A DNA stretch of 64,000 nt from Vibrio sp. 16 (GCF_963681195.1 NZ_OY808997.1:2108001-2172000); one strand, 5' to 3'; positions 49,845 through 60,436 are shown, numbered from the stretch's first letter. Notes: generated from the letters alone by a model not told the origin. Translations and numbers: made by a program.

Positions 49845-49925
49845 GACAAAGCCCTCCTCTTTGGCTCCTATAACTCTAGTTCCAAATGAGAAGCTGTCAA
49901 AAAGAAAGCTTATTTTTTGCGCAGG

Positions 49926-50114
49926 TTAGCTTGCCTGCTTGTACAGCACAACGGCTGATTCATTGATGATATCTTTCGCCATTCGAATGCACTTACCACA
50001 CTGAGTTCCCAATGCCGTGCATTTTTTGATCCCCTTAATATCCGTCACTCCCTGCTCTGACACTAACTTACGAATTTTCTTGTCCGAGACACCATGACAC
50101 AAACAAACGTACAT
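49926..50114 (-). CDS. bfd: Bacterioferritin-associated ferredoxin Bfd
   Basis: Small [2Fe-2S] ferredoxin that delivers electrons to bacterioferritin to release stored iron; 62 residues. The four cluster cysteines are in MYVCLCHGVSD (4 and 6) and CTALGTQCGKC (39 and 42 region). KKIRKLVSEQG is typical. A putative Fur box lies about 38 bases upstream. Confidence 0.95.
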   Translation of the reverse strand: MYVCLCHGVSDKKIRKLVSEQGVTDIKGIKKCTALGTQCGKCIRMAKDIINESAVVLYKQAS

Positions 50115-50151
50115 ACTGGACCCTATATAAAATCTACAGCAGAAATATAAA

Positions 50152-50166
50152 AAAGAATCATTATTA
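50152..50166 (-). promoter_or_regulatory. Candidate Fur box upstream of bfd
   Basis: Minus-strand TAATAAT-G-ATTCTTT matches 10 of 14 positions of the Fur 7-1-7 consensus TGATAAT-N-ATTATCA. It lies 38 bases before bfd, a gene commonly repressed by Fur. The match is partial and in AT-rich DNA, so the call is tentative. Confidence 0.4.
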
Positions 50167-50171
50167 TTACC

Positions 50172-50344
50172 AGTGGTATTTATTCTCTTTCTAGAACGAT
50201 TGGTTATAGCGGTTTTAGCGAAATCGAGTGAACACTTCTAGTTAAAAGAGATGGATGGCAGACAGTAAGTTCAACTCCCTGTATTTTTTAGTTAAAACAG
50301 TACCGAGCGGTTACAGCTAAACGAAAATTCCTTATAACCAAAAT
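50172..50344. other. Remainder of the bfd-tuf gap, no gene seen
   Basis: Between the bfd promoter region and the tuf terminator I see no ORF with a ribosome binding site and no tRNA or ncRNA fold that I can support. A stretch near 50268 recalls a tRNA T-arm but has no matching arms. Confidence 0.5.
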
Positions 50345-50372
50345 GCAAAAAGGGAAGCCTAAGCTTCCCTTT
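50345..50372 (-). terminator. Intrinsic terminator of the str operon after tuf
   Basis: AAGGGAAGC / GCTTCCCTT hairpin followed on the minus strand by T5, 50 bases beyond the tuf stop. Confidence 0.9.
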
Positions 50373-50421
50373 TCAGATGCGCTTTCTTCTAAAGAAGAAG
50401 GCTGCAAGACTCAACTAATAA

Positions 50422-51606
50422 TTAGTCGAAGATCTTAGCAACAACACCAGCACCTACTGTACGGCCACCTTCACGGATCGCGAAACGTAGACCTTCGTCC
50501 ATTGCGATTGGCGCGATTAGCTCAACAGTCATCTTAACGTTGTCACCTGGCATTACCATTTCTACGCCTTCTGGTAGCTGGATGTCACCAGTTACGTCAG
50601 TTGTACGGAAGTAGAACTGTGGACGGTAGCCTTTGAAGAATGGAGTGTGACGACCACCTTCATCTTTAGACAGTACGTATACTTCTGACTCAAACTTAGT
50701 GTGTGGGTTGATTGACTTAGGAGCTGCTAGTACTTGACCACGCTCTACTTCGTCACGCTTAGTACCACGTAGAAGTGCACCAACGTTCTCACCCGCACGA
50801 CCTTCGTCTAGAAGCTTACGGAACATCTCAACACCAGTACAAGTAGTTGTTGTAGTTTCTTTGATACCTACGATTTCTACTTCGTCACCTACAGTTAGGA
50901 TACCGCGCTCGATACGACCAGTAACTACTGTACCACGACCTTGGATTGAGAATACGTCTTCGATTGGCATTAGGAATGGCTGATCGATTGCACGCTCTGG
51001 CTCTGGAATGTATGAATCTAGCGCTTCTGCTAGTTCTACAATCTTAGCTTCCCACTGCTCTTCGCCGTTTAGTGCGCCTAGTGCAGAACCTTGGATAACT
51101 GGTAGGTCATCACCTGGGAAGTCGTACTCAGATAGAAGTTCACGAACTTCCATTTCTACTAGCTCTAGAAGCTCTTCATCATCAACCATGTCACATTTGT
51201 TCATGAATACGATGATGTATGGGATACCAACCTGACGGCCTAGTAGGATGTGCTCACGAGTTTGTGGCATTGGGCCATCTGTCGCAGCAACAACTAGGAT
51301 ACCACCGTCCATCTGTGCAGCACCTGTGATCATGTTTTTAACATAGTCAGCGTGTCCTGGACAGTCTACGTGTGCGTAGTGACGTGATGGAGTGTCGTAC
51401 TCTACGTGAGAAGTAGCGATTGTGATACCGCGCTCACGCTCTTCTGGAGCGTTATCGATAGATGCGAAGTCTTTCGCTTCACCGCCGTACACTTTAGCTA
51501 GAGTAGTACAGATTGCAGCAGTTAGAGTTGTTTTACCGTGGTCAACGTGGCCGATAGTACCAACGTTAACGTGCGGTTTAGTACGTTCAAATTTTTCTTT
51601 AGACAC
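50422..51606 (-). CDS. tuf: Elongation factor Tu
   Basis: GTPase that brings aminoacyl-tRNA to the ribosome; 394 residues. G1 is [14 protein letters not shown] near 19, G3 [10 protein letters not shown] near 81, G4 NKCD near 136. Domains 2 and 3 are complete ([26 protein letters not shown]). It ends the rpsL-rpsG-fusA-tuf operon. Vibrios often have a second copy elsewhere, which cannot be seen here. Confidence 0.99.
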   Translation of the reverse strand: MSKEKFERTKPHVNVGTIGHVDHGKTTLTAAICTTLAKVYGGEAKDFASIDNAPEERERGITIATSHVEYDTPSRHYAHVDCPGHADYVKNMITGAAQMDGGILVVAATDGPMPQTREHILLGRQVGIPYIIVFMNKCDMVDDEELLELVEMEVRELLSEYDFPGDDLPVIQGSALGALNGEEQWEAKIVELAEALDSYIPEPERAIDQPFLMPIEDVFSIQGRGTVVTGRIERGILTVGDEVEIVGIKETTTTTCTGVEMFRKLLDEGRAGENVGALLRGTKRDEVERGQVLAAPKSINPHTKFESEVYVLSKDEGGRHTPFFKGYRPQFYFRTTDVTGDIQLPEGVEMVMPGDNVKMTVELIAPIAMDEGLRFAIREGGRTVGAGVVAKIFD

Positions 51607-51760
51607 GATCGTGTTCCTTCCTAGTTATGATTCGCCGCGAACGTTATTGATCACGACGCGCCAGAATTTGCTATTTTATGCGCCAACGTCGGTCAGCGCA
51701 ATATTTGGACGTATTGATCTTAAAAAAAAGCTCGACTTTTTTCTCGATCAAGACGTTTTA

Positions 51761-53860
51761 TTAGTAACCACGGTCCGCAATGATTTTCTCTGCGAAGTTT
51801 TTCGGTACTTCAGCGTACTCATTAAACTCCATAGAGTAAGACGCACGGCCTTGAGTAGCAGAGCGTAGATCAGTTGCGTAACCAAACATCTCAGATAGAG
51901 GTACTTGTGCGCGGACGATCTTAATACCGGCCACACCTTCATCCATACCTTCGATCATGCCGCGGCGACGGTTAAGGTCACCAACAACATCACCCATCCA
52001 ATCTTCAGGCGTAGTTACTTCAACATTCATCATAGGTTCTAGAAGCACAGGCTGCGCTTCAAGTGCACCTTTCTTGAATGCCATCGAGCCGGCGATTTTA
52101 AACGCCATCTCGTTAGAGTCAACATCGTGGTAAGAACCATCAAACAGCGTTGCTTTAATATCTAGAACCGGGTAACCCGCTAGAACACCACTGTTCATTT
52201 GCTCTTCGATACCTTTCGATACCGAGCTGATGTATTCCTTAGGAACCACACCACCCACAATTTCGTCAACAAAGACAAAACCTTCGCCAGGTTCAGAAGG
52301 CTCCAGTTTGATCCATACGTGACCGTACTGACCACGACCACCAGATTGACGAACAAATTTACCTTCCACTTCCGCGCTGCCGCGGATAGTTTCACGGTAA
52401 GCAACCTGAGGTTTACCTACGTTACAGTCGACGCTGAATTCGCGCTTCATGCGGTCAACGATGATATCTAGGTGAAGCTCACCCATACCAGAGATCAGAG
52501 TCTGACCTGTTTCGTCGTCCGTTTCGACACGGAAAGATGGATCTTCAGCTGCTAGTTTACCTAGTGCGATACCCATCTTCTCTTGATCAGCAACAGAGCG
52601 AGGTTCAACGGCGATCTGAATAACCGGATCAGGGAATTCCATACGCTCTAGAATAACCTTGTGGTTAGCATCACAAAGTGTATCACCTGTTGTTACATCT
52701 TTAAGGCCGATTGCTGCGGCAATATCGCCCGCGCGAACTTCCTTAATTTCATCACGCTTGTTCGAGTGCATCTGTACGATACGACCAAAACGCTCTTTTT
52801 TCTGCTTAACAGAGTTGTAAACTGCATCGCCAGAGTTAACCACACCCGAGTAAACACGCATAAAGGTTAGCGTGCCCACGAATGGGTCAGTGGCGATCTT
52901 AAATGCAAGCGCTGCAAACGGCTCGTTGTCATCTGCGTGACGCTCAACTTCGTTGTCGTTGTCGTCAACACCTTTGATCGCTGGAACATCTACTGGTGAA
53001 GGCAAGTATTCAACAACTGCATCTAGTACCGCTTGAACACCTTTGTTTTTGAACGCACTACCACAAGTGGCCAGTACGATTTCGTTGTTTAGTGTACGAG
53101 TACGTAGAGCTTGTTTAATCTCTGCTTCAGTCAGTTCGCCTTCTTCAAGGTACTTATCCATCAGCTCTTCTGTTGCTTCTGCTGCTGACTCAACTAGGTT
53201 GTTGCGCCACTCTTCAGCAAGCTCCATCATATCTGCTGGGATATCTTCATAAGTAAAGGTTGTACCTTGGTCTTCTTCATTCCAGTTGATCATCTTCATC
53301 TTGATCAGGTCGATAACACCTTTGAAGTCCTCTTCCGCACCAACGTTAAGTTGAATAGGAACAGGATTCGCACCAAGACGGTTTTTGATTTGATCAACAA
53401 CACGTAGGAAGTCAGCACCTGCACGGTCCATCTTGTTGACGAATACCATACGTGGAACATGATATTTGTCAGCTTGACGCCATACAGTTTCAGATTGAGG
53501 TTCAACACCCGATGAACCACAGAACACAACAACCGCACCATCAAGTACGCGCAGTGAGCGCTCTACTTCGATAGTGAAATCTACGTGTCCAGGGGTGTCG
53601 ATGATGTTGATGCGGTGGTCTTGGAATTGCGCTTCCATACCACGCCAGAAAGTTGTAGTTGCAGCTGAGGTGATTGTGATACCACGCTCTTGCTCCTGCT
53701 CCATCCAGTCCATGGTAGCAGCGCCATCGTGAACTTCACCGATTTTATGAGAAAGACCAGTGTAGAACAGAATACGTTCACTTGTGGTTGTCTTACCTGC
53801 GTCTACGTGAGCGACGATACCAATATTGCGGTAGCGCTCAATAGGTGTTTTACGAGCCAC
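51761..53860 (-). CDS. fusA: Elongation factor G
   Basis: Translocase GTPase; 699 residues. G1 is [19 protein letters not shown] near 17, G2 [12 protein letters not shown], and G3 DTPGHVDFT near 88. Domain IV contains [15 protein letters not shown] near 510, and domain V ends [18 protein letters not shown]. The frame and length are normal for the housekeeping copy inside the str operon. Confidence 0.99.
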   Translation of the reverse strand: MARKTPIERYRNIGIVAHVDAGKTTTSERILFYTGLSHKIGEVHDGAATMDWMEQEQERGITITSAATTTFWRGMEAQFQDHRINIIDTPGHVDFTIEVERSLRVLDGAVVVFCGSSGVEPQSETVWRQADKYHVPRMVFVNKMDRAGADFLRVVDQIKNRLGANPVPIQLNVGAEEDFKGVIDLIKMKMINWNEEDQGTTFTYEDIPADMMELAEEWRNNLVESAAEATEELMDKYLEEGELTEAEIKQALRTRTLNNEIVLATCGSAFKNKGVQAVLDAVVEYLPSPVDVPAIKGVDDNDNEVERHADDNEPFAALAFKIATDPFVGTLTFMRVYSGVVNSGDAVYNSVKQKKERFGRIVQMHSNKRDEIKEVRAGDIAAAIGLKDVTTGDTLCDANHKVILERMEFPDPVIQIAVEPRSVADQEKMGIALGKLAAEDPSFRVETDDETGQTLISGMGELHLDIIVDRMKREFSVDCNVGKPQVAYRETIRGSAEVEGKFVRQSGGRGQYGHVWIKLEPSEPGEGFVFVDEIVGGVVPKEYISSVSKGIEEQMNSGVLAGYPVLDIKATLFDGSYHDVDSNEMAFKIAGSMAFKKGALEAQPVLLEPMMNVEVTTPEDWMGDVVGDLNRRRGMIEGMDEGVAGIKIVRAQVPLSEMFGYATDLRSATQGRASYSMEFNEYAEVPKNFAEKIIADRGY

Positions 53861-54016
53861 GATTGAATCCTCTTGAATTAGGGACTATTGCTATTTCTAG
53901 ATAATTTTAGGACTGCTCAACGCAATTTTCCCTACCCCTAGATATAGCAATAGTTCCTAGGCTTGCGCATAGGAACTAGAGTAGCGCCGCAGGGATTCCT
54001 GCGGCACAGAAAGGTA

Positions 54017-54487
54017 TTACCAACGGTAATGTGCGAACGCTTTGTTTGCGTCAGCCATGCGGTGAACGTCTTCACGTTTCTTAACCGCAGTACCTTTGTT
54101 CTCAGACGCGTCTAGCATTTCAGCAGCTAGGCGTTGAGCCATAGATTTTTCACCACGCTTGCGCGCAGCTTCAACCAACCAACGCATAGCAAGTGCGTTA
54201 CGGCGAACCGGACGAACTTCTACAGGAACTTGGTAAGTTGAACCGCCTACACGGCGAGATTTAACCTCTACCGCTGGGCGAACATTTTCAAGAGCTTCTT
54301 CAAATACAGCTAAGTGATCTTTACCAGATTTCTCAGCCATAGCATCTAGTGCAGTGTAAACGATTTTCTCTGCAGTAGATTTCTTACCGTCAACCATTAG
54401 GATGTTAACGAATTTTGCCAGCAGTTCAGATTTGAACTTTGGATCTGGAAGGATCTTACGCTGACCAATGACGCGACGACGTGGCAT
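54017..54487 (-). CDS. rpsG: 30S ribosomal protein S7
   Basis: Small-subunit assembly protein that nucleates the 3' domain of 16S rRNA; 156 residues. Landmarks are [53 protein letters not shown] and [21 protein letters not shown]7 is the translational repressor of the str operon in E. coli, acting in the rpsL-rpsG spacer (54488-54587 here). Confidence 0.98.
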   Translation of the reverse strand: MPRRRVIGQRKILPDPKFKSELLAKFVNILMVDGKKSTAEKIVYTALDAMAEKSGKDHLAVFEEALENVRPAVEVKSRRVGGSTYQVPVEVRPVRRNALAMRWLVEAARKRGEKSMAQRLAAEMLDASENKGTAVKKREDVHRMADANKAFAHYRW

Positions 54488-54587
54488 GGATTTTCTCCGT
54501 TGTCTTCTTCAGGTTTTATCCAAAACTTTTCAGTTTTTTCAAAAAATTAAAAATAATTTAGTGTTTGGCCTTACTTAACGGATACCA

Positions 54588-54965
<378 letters not shown>

Positions 54966-55007
54966 CTAGCTCCTGATTTACTTGAAAGTAAGCTTTGTGA
55001 AAAATCT

Positions 55008-55034
55008 ATCCCTAATCACCAATGGCAATTAGGG
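55008..55034 (-). other. Hairpin in the rpsL leader
   Basis: TCCCTAAT / ATTAGGGA inverted repeat with a loop of about ten bases. It begins near the predicted transcription start of the str operon. It may stabilise the 5' end of the transcript or affect initiation; no T tract follows, so it is not a terminator. Confidence 0.5.
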
Positions 55035-55041
55035 ACGCAAA

Positions 55042-55070
55042 ATTCTATGCAGCAGTGGGATGTGTGTCAA
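55042..55070 (-). promoter_or_regulatory. Sigma-70 promoter of the str operon
   Basis: Minus-strand -35 TTGACA (55070-55065), a 17-base spacer and -10 TAGAAT (55047-55042). The first hexamer is perfect and the second has one or two mismatches. It lies about 80 bases before rpsL. Confidence 0.85.
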
Positions 55071-55138
55071 GAAATATACGGATCTTTTTTTGTTCAGTTG
55101 GACTTTTTATCCGTAAAGTGAAGATGACGTTCGAGCGG

Positions 55139-55414
55139 TCAATTCCAAGTGAGGGATTGCGGGTGTTTGACCGTCATTGACACAAAGCCGTTGTAGTCAA
55201 CAATTTCGAGTTGCGCACTGACGCGATTTATCATTGCTCGGGCATCGAGGTCTGGCTTTAGAACTGAGCAACAATGCCCATCTAACAACGGATAAGCCTG
55301 ATGCTGAGGATTGGCTGCGTAGACCGCATCTTCAATCAGCAACAGTTCATCGTCTTTGCTACAAGCGTTGACGGCATCATTCAAAGCTTGAACCGATTTA
55401 ATAATATGCAGCAT
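55139..55414 (-). CDS. tusB: Sulfur relay protein TusB
   Basis: DsrH-like subunit of the TusBCD complex, which passes sulfur from TusA to TusE and MnmA for 2-thiouridine in tRNA; 91 residues. It starts MLHIIKSVQALNDAVNAC, with LLIEDAVYAA near 26. It is the last of tusDCB and directly precedes the str operon promoter, a conserved arrangement. Confidence 0.9.
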   Translation of the reverse strand: MLHIIKSVQALNDAVNACSKDDELLLIEDAVYAANPQHQAYPLLDGHCCSVLKPDLDARAMINRVSAQLEIVDYNGFVSMTVKHPQSLTWN

Positions 55415-55423
55415 AACGCGCCC

Positions 55424-55780
55424 TTAAAATGAGAGTAGCTTGCCAGCAAGTTGTAACTGACTTTTGAGAGAGGTCAAAGATAGCGGTTTCGCATCAATCA
55501 TTAGATCTGCGTGAGATAAGCCTCGCTTGGCAAGAGAATCTGCGCAGACGTACACTTGTTCAATATCATACAGATCAAAAAGCTTTAACATCGGTGCGTA
55601 ATCTTTACTTAAGATATCAGCTGGTGCCTGACCTTGCAGAAGTTGATATACACCGTCACCCATGAAGATCACGCTGATGTCTTCACAATAAGCTGAAGCT
55701 GCAAGCAAAGCGTCAATCCCCTCTCTTCCGGCCGAACTGCCATGGGGAGCGCTACGAAATAGGTAAGTTAACTGACTCAA
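55424..55780 (-). CDS. tusC: Sulfur relay protein TusC
   Basis: DsrF-like subunit of TusBCD; 118 residues. Landmarks are [24 protein letters not shown] at the N-terminus, cut here to [16 protein letters not shown], and [15 protein letters not shown] near 33. It overlaps the tusD stop by four bases and leaves ten bases before tusB. Confidence 0.92.
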   Translation of the reverse strand: MSQLTYLFRSAPHGSSAGREGIDALLAASAYCEDISVIFMGDGVYQLLQGQAPADILSKDYAPMLKLFDLYDIEQVYVCADSLAKRGLSHADLMIDAKPLSLTSLKSQLQLAGKLLSF

Positions 55781-56172
55781 AATTGCACCACTCTATCTTG
55801 AGTTAACATCGCCTCTGCCAAACTGCCTAATCCAGCTTGAACAAACCCTTTTGCAAGGTTGCTTTGCGCTAGACCATGCTGCTGCGCCTCATCTTCACTG
55901 ATCACACCACGACGCAATGCCGCAGCGACACAGGTTTCTAATCTTACTTGATGCGTCTGAGACAACGTAAGCCAAGCTTTGGTGAGATCAAATTCATCAT
56001 TAGCTGGAACGGCTAAAGCAGTGCCATTTGTCACACCATCTTGATAGAAAAACACACTGACCAAGGTGTGTCCCTGTTCAATTAACGCTTTAGCAAACTG
56101 ATAAGCAGTGCGCGCTGATTGGCTGCCATAAACAGAACCGTTAACAACAAGCGTGTAAGTCAAAGAGCTCAC
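55777..56172 (-). CDS. tusD: Sulfurtransferase TusD
   Basis: DsrE-like subunit that carries the active-site Cys of the TusBCD complex; 131 residues. Family features are [33 protein letters not shown], and the Cys of [12 protein letters not shown] near 80. It overlaps the regulator gene upstream by four bases (ATGA), so the four genes are probably one transcript. Confidence 0.93.
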   Translation of the reverse strand: MSSLTYTLVVNGSVYGSQSARTAYQFAKALIEQGHTLVSVFFYQDGVTNGTALAVPANDEFDLTKAWLTLSQTHQVRLETCVAAALRRGVISEDEAQQHGLAQSNLAKGFVQAGLGSLAEAMLTQDRVVQF

Positions 56173-56891
56173 CTCTCTTCATCCTCAGTCTTACGCTGAC
56201 GAATGTAGAGATACACCGTATGCTTGGAGATATTCAAGCGGTCGGCAACACGGTTGATGGCATCCTTAATATCGAAGATGCCTTTGTCATACAGCTCCAT
56301 CACGATCTGACGATTTTTCGTGTTATTCGATACTGATTTATCGGCATTGATCTCTTCAATGGTTCTCTCAACCGTTTGATCCACCAGCTCCTCAACATCA
56401 CTTGCGAAGTTAACCGATGAGGCGGCTTGTTTCGCTTCCTCGGTAGGCATGAACGATTGAAGAACTTGAGAAAATGGCGCATCTAGGTTGACGTTGATAC
56501 AAAGCAAACCAATCACTCGGTTTTCGCCATTGCGAATCGCCACCGTGATCGACTTCATCAACACGCCACCTTTAGCACGTGTGAAATAAGAACGCGAAAA
56601 GTTACGCTCAGAGCCTTCTATGTCTCGCAACATTTTTAGCGCAAGATCAGTGATCGGCGAGCCCACCTGACGACCTGTATTTTCACCATTGGCAATCTTA
56701 ATCGCGGAGGTATTGAGGTCTTCTAATGAGTGAAGAACAATTTCACAAAATGGACCAATCAGACTCGCGATACCATCGACCACCGCTTCATACGATCGAA
56801 GAATAATTTTATCGTGCTCACTAAATGGCATCACATTGACAGATTCCATTTCGAGCAACATATCCGTATTTACTGTTTCTGTAGTTGTCAC
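56169..56891 (-). CDS. yheO: YheO-type transcriptional regulator (PAS-like plus HTH)
   Basis: DNA-binding protein of the YheO family; 240 residues. A PAS-like N-terminal domain (about 25-150) contains [20 protein letters not shown] and [15 protein letters not shown]. The C-terminal helix-turn-helix (about 190-235) reads [20 protein letters not shown]. Its targets are not known. The start is GTG at 56891, with AAGG upstream. The link to tusDCB is conserved in E. coli, where yheO precedes tusDCB. Confidence 0.85.
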   Translation of the reverse strand: MTTTETVNTDMLLEMESVNVMPFSEHDKIILRSYEAVVDGIASLIGPFCEIVLHSLEDLNTSAIKIANGENTGRQVGSPITDLALKMLRDIEGSERNFSRSYFTRAKGGVLMKSITVAIRNGENRVIGLLCINVNLDAPFSQVLQSFMPTEEAKQAASSVNFASDVEELVDQTVERTIEEINADKSVSNNTKNRQIVMELYDKGIFDIKDAINRVADRLNISKHTVYLYIRQRKTEDEER

Positions 56892-57026
56892 TTTTTAAGC
56901 CTTCGAGCGAAAAATCAACAAATTGGTGTAAGTTTATCAGAAATTTTGAAGAGCACACCTAGCTAAGAGACTATCTAGTGATTTAGGACAAATAAATGAG
57001 TGCTGTTCGCCACACAAAAGAAAGAA

Positions 57027-57052
57027 AAAGGCCTGACATATGCCAGGCCTTT
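57027..57052 (-). terminator. Intrinsic terminator after fkpA
   Basis: AAAGGCCTG / CAGGCCTTT hairpin, with T-rich sequence following on the minus strand, 23 bases beyond the fkpA stop. Confidence 0.88.
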
Positions 57053-57074
57053 AGAATGAGAATGTTAGAAACCG

Positions 57075-57863
57075 TTATTGAACCGCTTCTTCACCGTTAT
57101 CGATTTTCAGCAACTCAACTTCAAATACCAACGTTGAGTTTGCTGGAATGGTTGGTGTATCTTGCTGGCCGTAAGCAAGCTCTGGTGGAATGACGAACTT
57201 AAACTTAGAGCCAACTGGCATTAGTTGAACGCCTTCAGTCCAGCCTGGAATCACTCGGTTTAGCGGGAACGTAGCTGGCTCGCCGCGGTCGTAAGAGCTG
57301 TCAAACTGAGTACCGTCAATCAATGTACCTTTGTAGTGAACTTGTACCGTATCGGTATCTTTCGGTTGTTCACCTTCCGCTGCGGTCAATACTTGGTAAA
57401 GCAAACCCGTGTCTGTCTTCACAACACCGTCTTGTTTTTCAAATTCAGCGCGGTAATCATCACCCGCTTTTTTAGCCGCTTCTGCTTTCTCAGCGGCCTG
57501 CTTTTGCATCGTTTCAGCAACACGCTTATCTAGAGATTCTAGCGCAGCACGCGTCTCTTCTTCGTTTAGCTCTGCTTTGCCTTCAAAGACATGTTCAATG
57601 CCTTTAAGAACCAAGTCTTTGTTCAGCGTAATACCAATCTCGCTTGGCTTGTCTAAGCTAGTGCTTAAGTAGTTAGCAAAAGAGACACCGATGGCGTAAG
57701 CAGCTTTGTCATCTTCGGTTTTAAAGTGAACCGCTTTACCTGCTTCTGCTTGAACTTGCTCTACTGCTGGAGCAGCTTTTGTCTTTGGCTCTTCTTCTTT
57801 TTGGCAGCCAACAGCTAGCGCAACAGTTGCAGCAAGCAGTGACACTTTAAAAATTGATTTCAT
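57075..57863 (-). CDS. fkpA: FKBP-type peptidyl-prolyl isomerase FkpA
   Basis: Periplasmic chaperone and prolyl isomerase; 262 residues from the ATG at 57863, which has GGAGAG upstream. The N-terminal dimerisation helices (about 50-135) are followed by the FKBP domain (DTVQVHYKGTLIDGTQFDSS, FPLNRVIPGWTEGVQLMPVG, IPANSTLVFEVELL). The signal sequence ends LAVGCQKEE, a lipobox-like site, so this copy may be a lipoprotein, unlike the soluble E. coli protein. It is divergent from the WD40 gene. Confidence 0.93.
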   Translation of the reverse strand: MKSIFKVSLLAATVALAVGCQKEEEPKTKAAPAVEQVQAEAGKAVHFKTEDDKAAYAIGVSFANYLSTSLDKPSEIGITLNKDLVLKGIEHVFEGKAELNEEETRAALESLDKRVAETMQKQAAEKAEAAKKAGDDYRAEFEKQDGVVKTDTGLLYQVLTAAEGEQPKDTDTVQVHYKGTLIDGTQFDSSYDRGEPATFPLNRVIPGWTEGVQLMPVGSKFKFVIPPELAYGQQDTPTIPANSTLVFEVELLKIDNGEEAVQ

Positions 57864-57994
57864 TGAACTCTCCAATTGAGACTTTTGTCTTTGTGCACAA
57901 ATCTTTAAGAAAGACTGGTGTGCATTCGCATGTTGTACCAATATAACCAATATGCGTCTGAAATAAACGTAAACCAAGTGGATAATTGGACTTG

Positions 57995-58975
57995 ATGCGA
58001 ATAATTTTTAACACTCTACTTATTACGATTGTCATCACAACGTTAAATGGCTGCTTTTTCTCCAACCAAGATGTTCAACGTTGGGATATCGAACTTAAAG
58101 GCACCACCAGCTTCGCATTGAGTCGTGATGCTCGCTTTGCCCTGCTTTACTCAAAAGAGCACCAACTCGTTCTATGGGATCTTTTTGAAAACCAACAATT
58201 GGCTTCATTAGGCGAACAAGACCCTCAAGCAAGCACCGTTTCCCGAATCCGCATTTCCGACAATGGCCGCTTCGCGATCACCGCCACTCAAATCAACTTT
58301 GCCGTTTGGGACCTTGCATGGACTCAGGCTGAGGGGCTTTGGTCAATTTCAGATGGCGTAATTCGAGATGTTGATATCGCAAGTAATGGTGACCAAGTAC
58401 TACTTGGTTTATCCAATGGTAAAGCCATCTACGTCAACTTAGTCACCGGACGACGATTAGAGTTCCTCGCTCACAATGAAAAAGTCAATTCAGTCTCCCT
58501 TTCACCCAATGGTCGTTTTGCGCTATCAGGAGGAAATGACTATAAGGCTTACCTATGGGATACCAATACCGGACAGATATTGCATACGTTTGAACATGAA
58601 CAACGCGTAAACCGCGTCGCGCTGCAAAGAGATGGTAAATATGCCTTTACCTCAGACGGAGGGAATCAAGCCATAGTGTGGGACTTAACAACAGGTAAAG
58701 CCCTGTCGGAGCTGAGCAGCTTCTCAAGACAGTTAATCTTTTCCACCGCCCGCTTTTCTGATGACGGCCAATATCTCGCGACAGGCACTCCGTCGGGGCG
58801 TTTAATGGTTTGGAACAGCCTCACTGGCAAACGCATCGACCGCTATGACGTAGAACCATTAAAAGATACTCGCCCTCCCCGCGCAGTGGTGTATGATGCT
58901 GCCTTTGACAGCCAAAGTCGTATTATTTCGGCAACCTCGGCTGGTATTGCCCAAGCTTGGAATGTGGACTACTAG
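57995..58975 (+). CDS. WD40-repeat lipoprotein, function unknown
   Basis: Predicted lipoprotein of 326 residues: signal LLITIVITTLNGC with a lipobox Cys near 22, then about seven WD40-like repeats forming a beta-propeller. Repeats such as VNSVSLSPNGRFALSGGND, YKAYLWDTNTGQ and AIVWDLTTGKAL are clear. The ATG at 57995 is used; a TTG nine bases upstream is weaker. It sits between fkpA and slyX. Propellers of this kind often hold partners together; no enzyme activity is indicated. Confidence 0.85.
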   Translation: MRIIFNTLLITIVITTLNGCFFSNQDVQRWDIELKGTTSFALSRDARFALLYSKEHQLVLWDLFENQQLASLGEQDPQASTVSRIRISDNGRFAITATQINFAVWDLAWTQAEGLWSISDGVIRDVDIASNGDQVLLGLSNGKAIYVNLVTGRRLEFLAHNEKVNSVSLSPNGRFALSGGNDYKAYLWDTNTGQILHTFEHEQRVNRVALQRDGKYAFTSDGGNQAIVWDLTTGKALSELSSFSRQLIFSTARFSDDGQYLATGTPSGRLMVWNSLTGKRIDRYDVEPLKDTRPPRAVVYDAAFDSQSRIISATSAGIAQAWNVDY

Positions 58976-58977
58976 AA

Positions 58978-59205
58978 ATGACAGATAAGCGAGTTGAACA
59001 GTTGGAAAATCGCGTGAATGACCTTGAGTGTCAACTCGCGTTTCAAGAGCAGACAATCGAAGAGCTCAACGAAGCATTGAGTCAGCAGCAGCTTTTGATC
59101 ACCAAAATGCAAGATCAGATGAAGTATGTTGTCGGCAAAGTCAAAAACATGGATTCATCCAACCTTGCAGACCAATCTGAAGAGACGCCACCTCCTCACT
59201 ATTGA
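58978..59205 (+). CDS. slyX: SlyX family protein
   Basis: Small coiled-coil protein, 75 residues, ATG at 58978 (MTDKRVEQLENRVNDLE). The heptad pattern runs through residue 50, and the tail ends EETPPPHY, typical of SlyX. Its function is unknown. It starts two bases after the WD40 gene stop, so the two are probably co-transcribed. slyX near fkpA is conserved in enterobacteria. Confidence 0.9.
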   Translation: MTDKRVEQLENRVNDLECQLAFQEQTIEELNEALSQQQLLITKMQDQMKYVVGKVKNMDSSNLADQSEETPPPHY

Positions 59206-59211
59206 TCGCCT

Positions 59212-59397
59212 CTAGCCGAATACATACGCGATTACTGCACCAGCAACCACTAGGCAGCCGCCTATACGGCGCAATTGATTATCAGGCTGGCGACTGAGCT
59301 CTGCCACCATATTGCGCCAACCGTTTGGAGCGATCAAAGGACCTAACCCTTCGACGATAAGCACCAAACCTAATGCAAACCAAAGTGAATTCGACAT
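59212..59397 (-). CDS. DUF2065 family membrane protein (YjeT-like)
   Basis: Small protein of 61 residues with two predicted membrane spans (LWFALGLVLIVEGLGPLIA and IGGCLVVAGAVIAYVFG) and the linker GWRNMVAELSRQPDNQLRR. This fits DUF2065/YjeT, which is often found beside hflC. Its function is unknown. It is convergent with slyX and 63 bases downstream of hflC on the same strand. Confidence 0.9.
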   Translation of the reverse strand: MSNSLWFALGLVLIVEGLGPLIAPNGWRNMVAELSRQPDNQLRRIGGCLVVAGAVIAYVFG

Positions 59398-59413
59398 AAC
59401 TACCTCAGAACAA

Positions 59414-59441
59414 AAAATAAAGGCTCCACATGGGAGCCTTT
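59414..59441 (-). terminator. Hairpin between hflC and the DUF2065 gene
   Basis: AAAGGCTCC / GGAGCCTTT stem followed on the minus strand by ATTTTTT. It may end the hflKC transcript ahead of the DUF2065 gene. Confidence 0.78.
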
Positions 59442-59459
59442 AACCTATATTAATTTCAA

Positions 59460-60434
59460 TTACTTCGCTTCTGCACCAGCTGCGTTATTCATGTACTGGA
59501 AGAAGTCACTCTTCGGATCCAATACAAGAATGTCACTCTTGTTGCTGAACGATTTCTCGTATGCTTTTAGAGAACGCATAAAGCTAAAGAACTCTGGGTC
59601 TTTGTTGTAAGCATCCGAGTAGATTTTCGCGGATTTCGCATCCGCTTCACCTCGTGTTACGCGCGCAGTCTTGTCCGCTTCTGCTAGAACAGTTGCCACT
59701 TCTAGATCAGCTTGTGCACGGATAACTTCTGCTTTTTCACGACCTTGAGAACGGTGGCGACGAGCAACAGACTCACGCTCAGCTCTCATACGGCGATAGA
59801 TAGACTCACTGATTTCATCAGGTAGGTTGATTTTCTTCATACGGAAATCAACAATCTCGACACCCAAATCTTTCATCGCACTGTCCGTTGTACCGACCAG
59901 AACGTTTTCCATAATTTGGTCACGTTCACCGTCAACTTCTAACGCTTCAAGAGCCGCTTCGGTTGTTACTTCTTCACTGTCGCTATCAGGCAAAACGTCT
60001 TTGTTGCGCGGACCGGAAACAATCTGCTTAATCTCACGTGCACCGATTTCAGAACGCAGCACGTCTGTTACTTTACGTTCAAGTAACGCTTCTGCTGTCA
60101 AGGCATTACCACCACCTGTTGTTAGGTAGTAGCGACCGAAATCAGAGATACGCCATTTGACGTAAGTATCGATCAGTACGTCTTTTTTCTCAGATGTCAC
60201 GAAACGGTCAGAACGGCCATCCATTGTTTGGATACGCGCGTCCAATGTTTTCACTCTGTCGAACAGCGGCATCTTGAAATGCAGACCTGGTTCGTAAATC
60301 TTAGACACACCGTTGTCATCAAGAACACGACCAAATCGAATTACCAATCCACGCTCGCCTTCTTGAATGACAAATACTGACATTAGCAGTAGAACAATAG
60401 TAACGACCAATACAGGGATCATTAACTTACGCAT
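59460..60434 (-). CDS. hflC: HflC, FtsH-associated SPFH protein
   Basis: Inner membrane SPFH/prohibitin protein that pairs with HflK in a cage around the FtsH protease; 324 residues. An N-terminal anchor (LMIPVLVVTIVLLLMSVFVI) is followed by the SPFH domain (EGERGLVIRFGRV, GLHFKMPLFDRV) and a coiled coil (RRMRAERESVARRHRSQG). It starts 2 bases after the hflK stop. Confidence 0.97.
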   Translation of the reverse strand: MRKLMIPVLVVTIVLLLMSVFVIQEGERGLVIRFGRVLDDNGVSKIYEPGLHFKMPLFDRVKTLDARIQTMDGRSDRFVTSEKKDVLIDTYVKWRISDFGRYYLTTGGGNALTAEALLERKVTDVLRSEIGAREIKQIVSGPRNKDVLPDSDSEEVTTEAALEALEVDGERDQIMENVLVGTTDSAMKDLGVEIVDFRMKKINLPDEISESIYRRMRAERESVARRHRSQGREKAEVIRAQADLEVATVLAEADKTARVTRGEADAKSAKIYSDAYNKDPEFFSFMRSLKAYEKSFSNKSDILVLDPKSDFFQYMNNAAGAEAK

Positions 60435-60436
60435 TC

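Noticed and set aside
50260..50300. Sequence resembling a tRNA T-arm between bfd and tuf
   Set aside because: No acceptor, D or anticodon arm can be formed around it.
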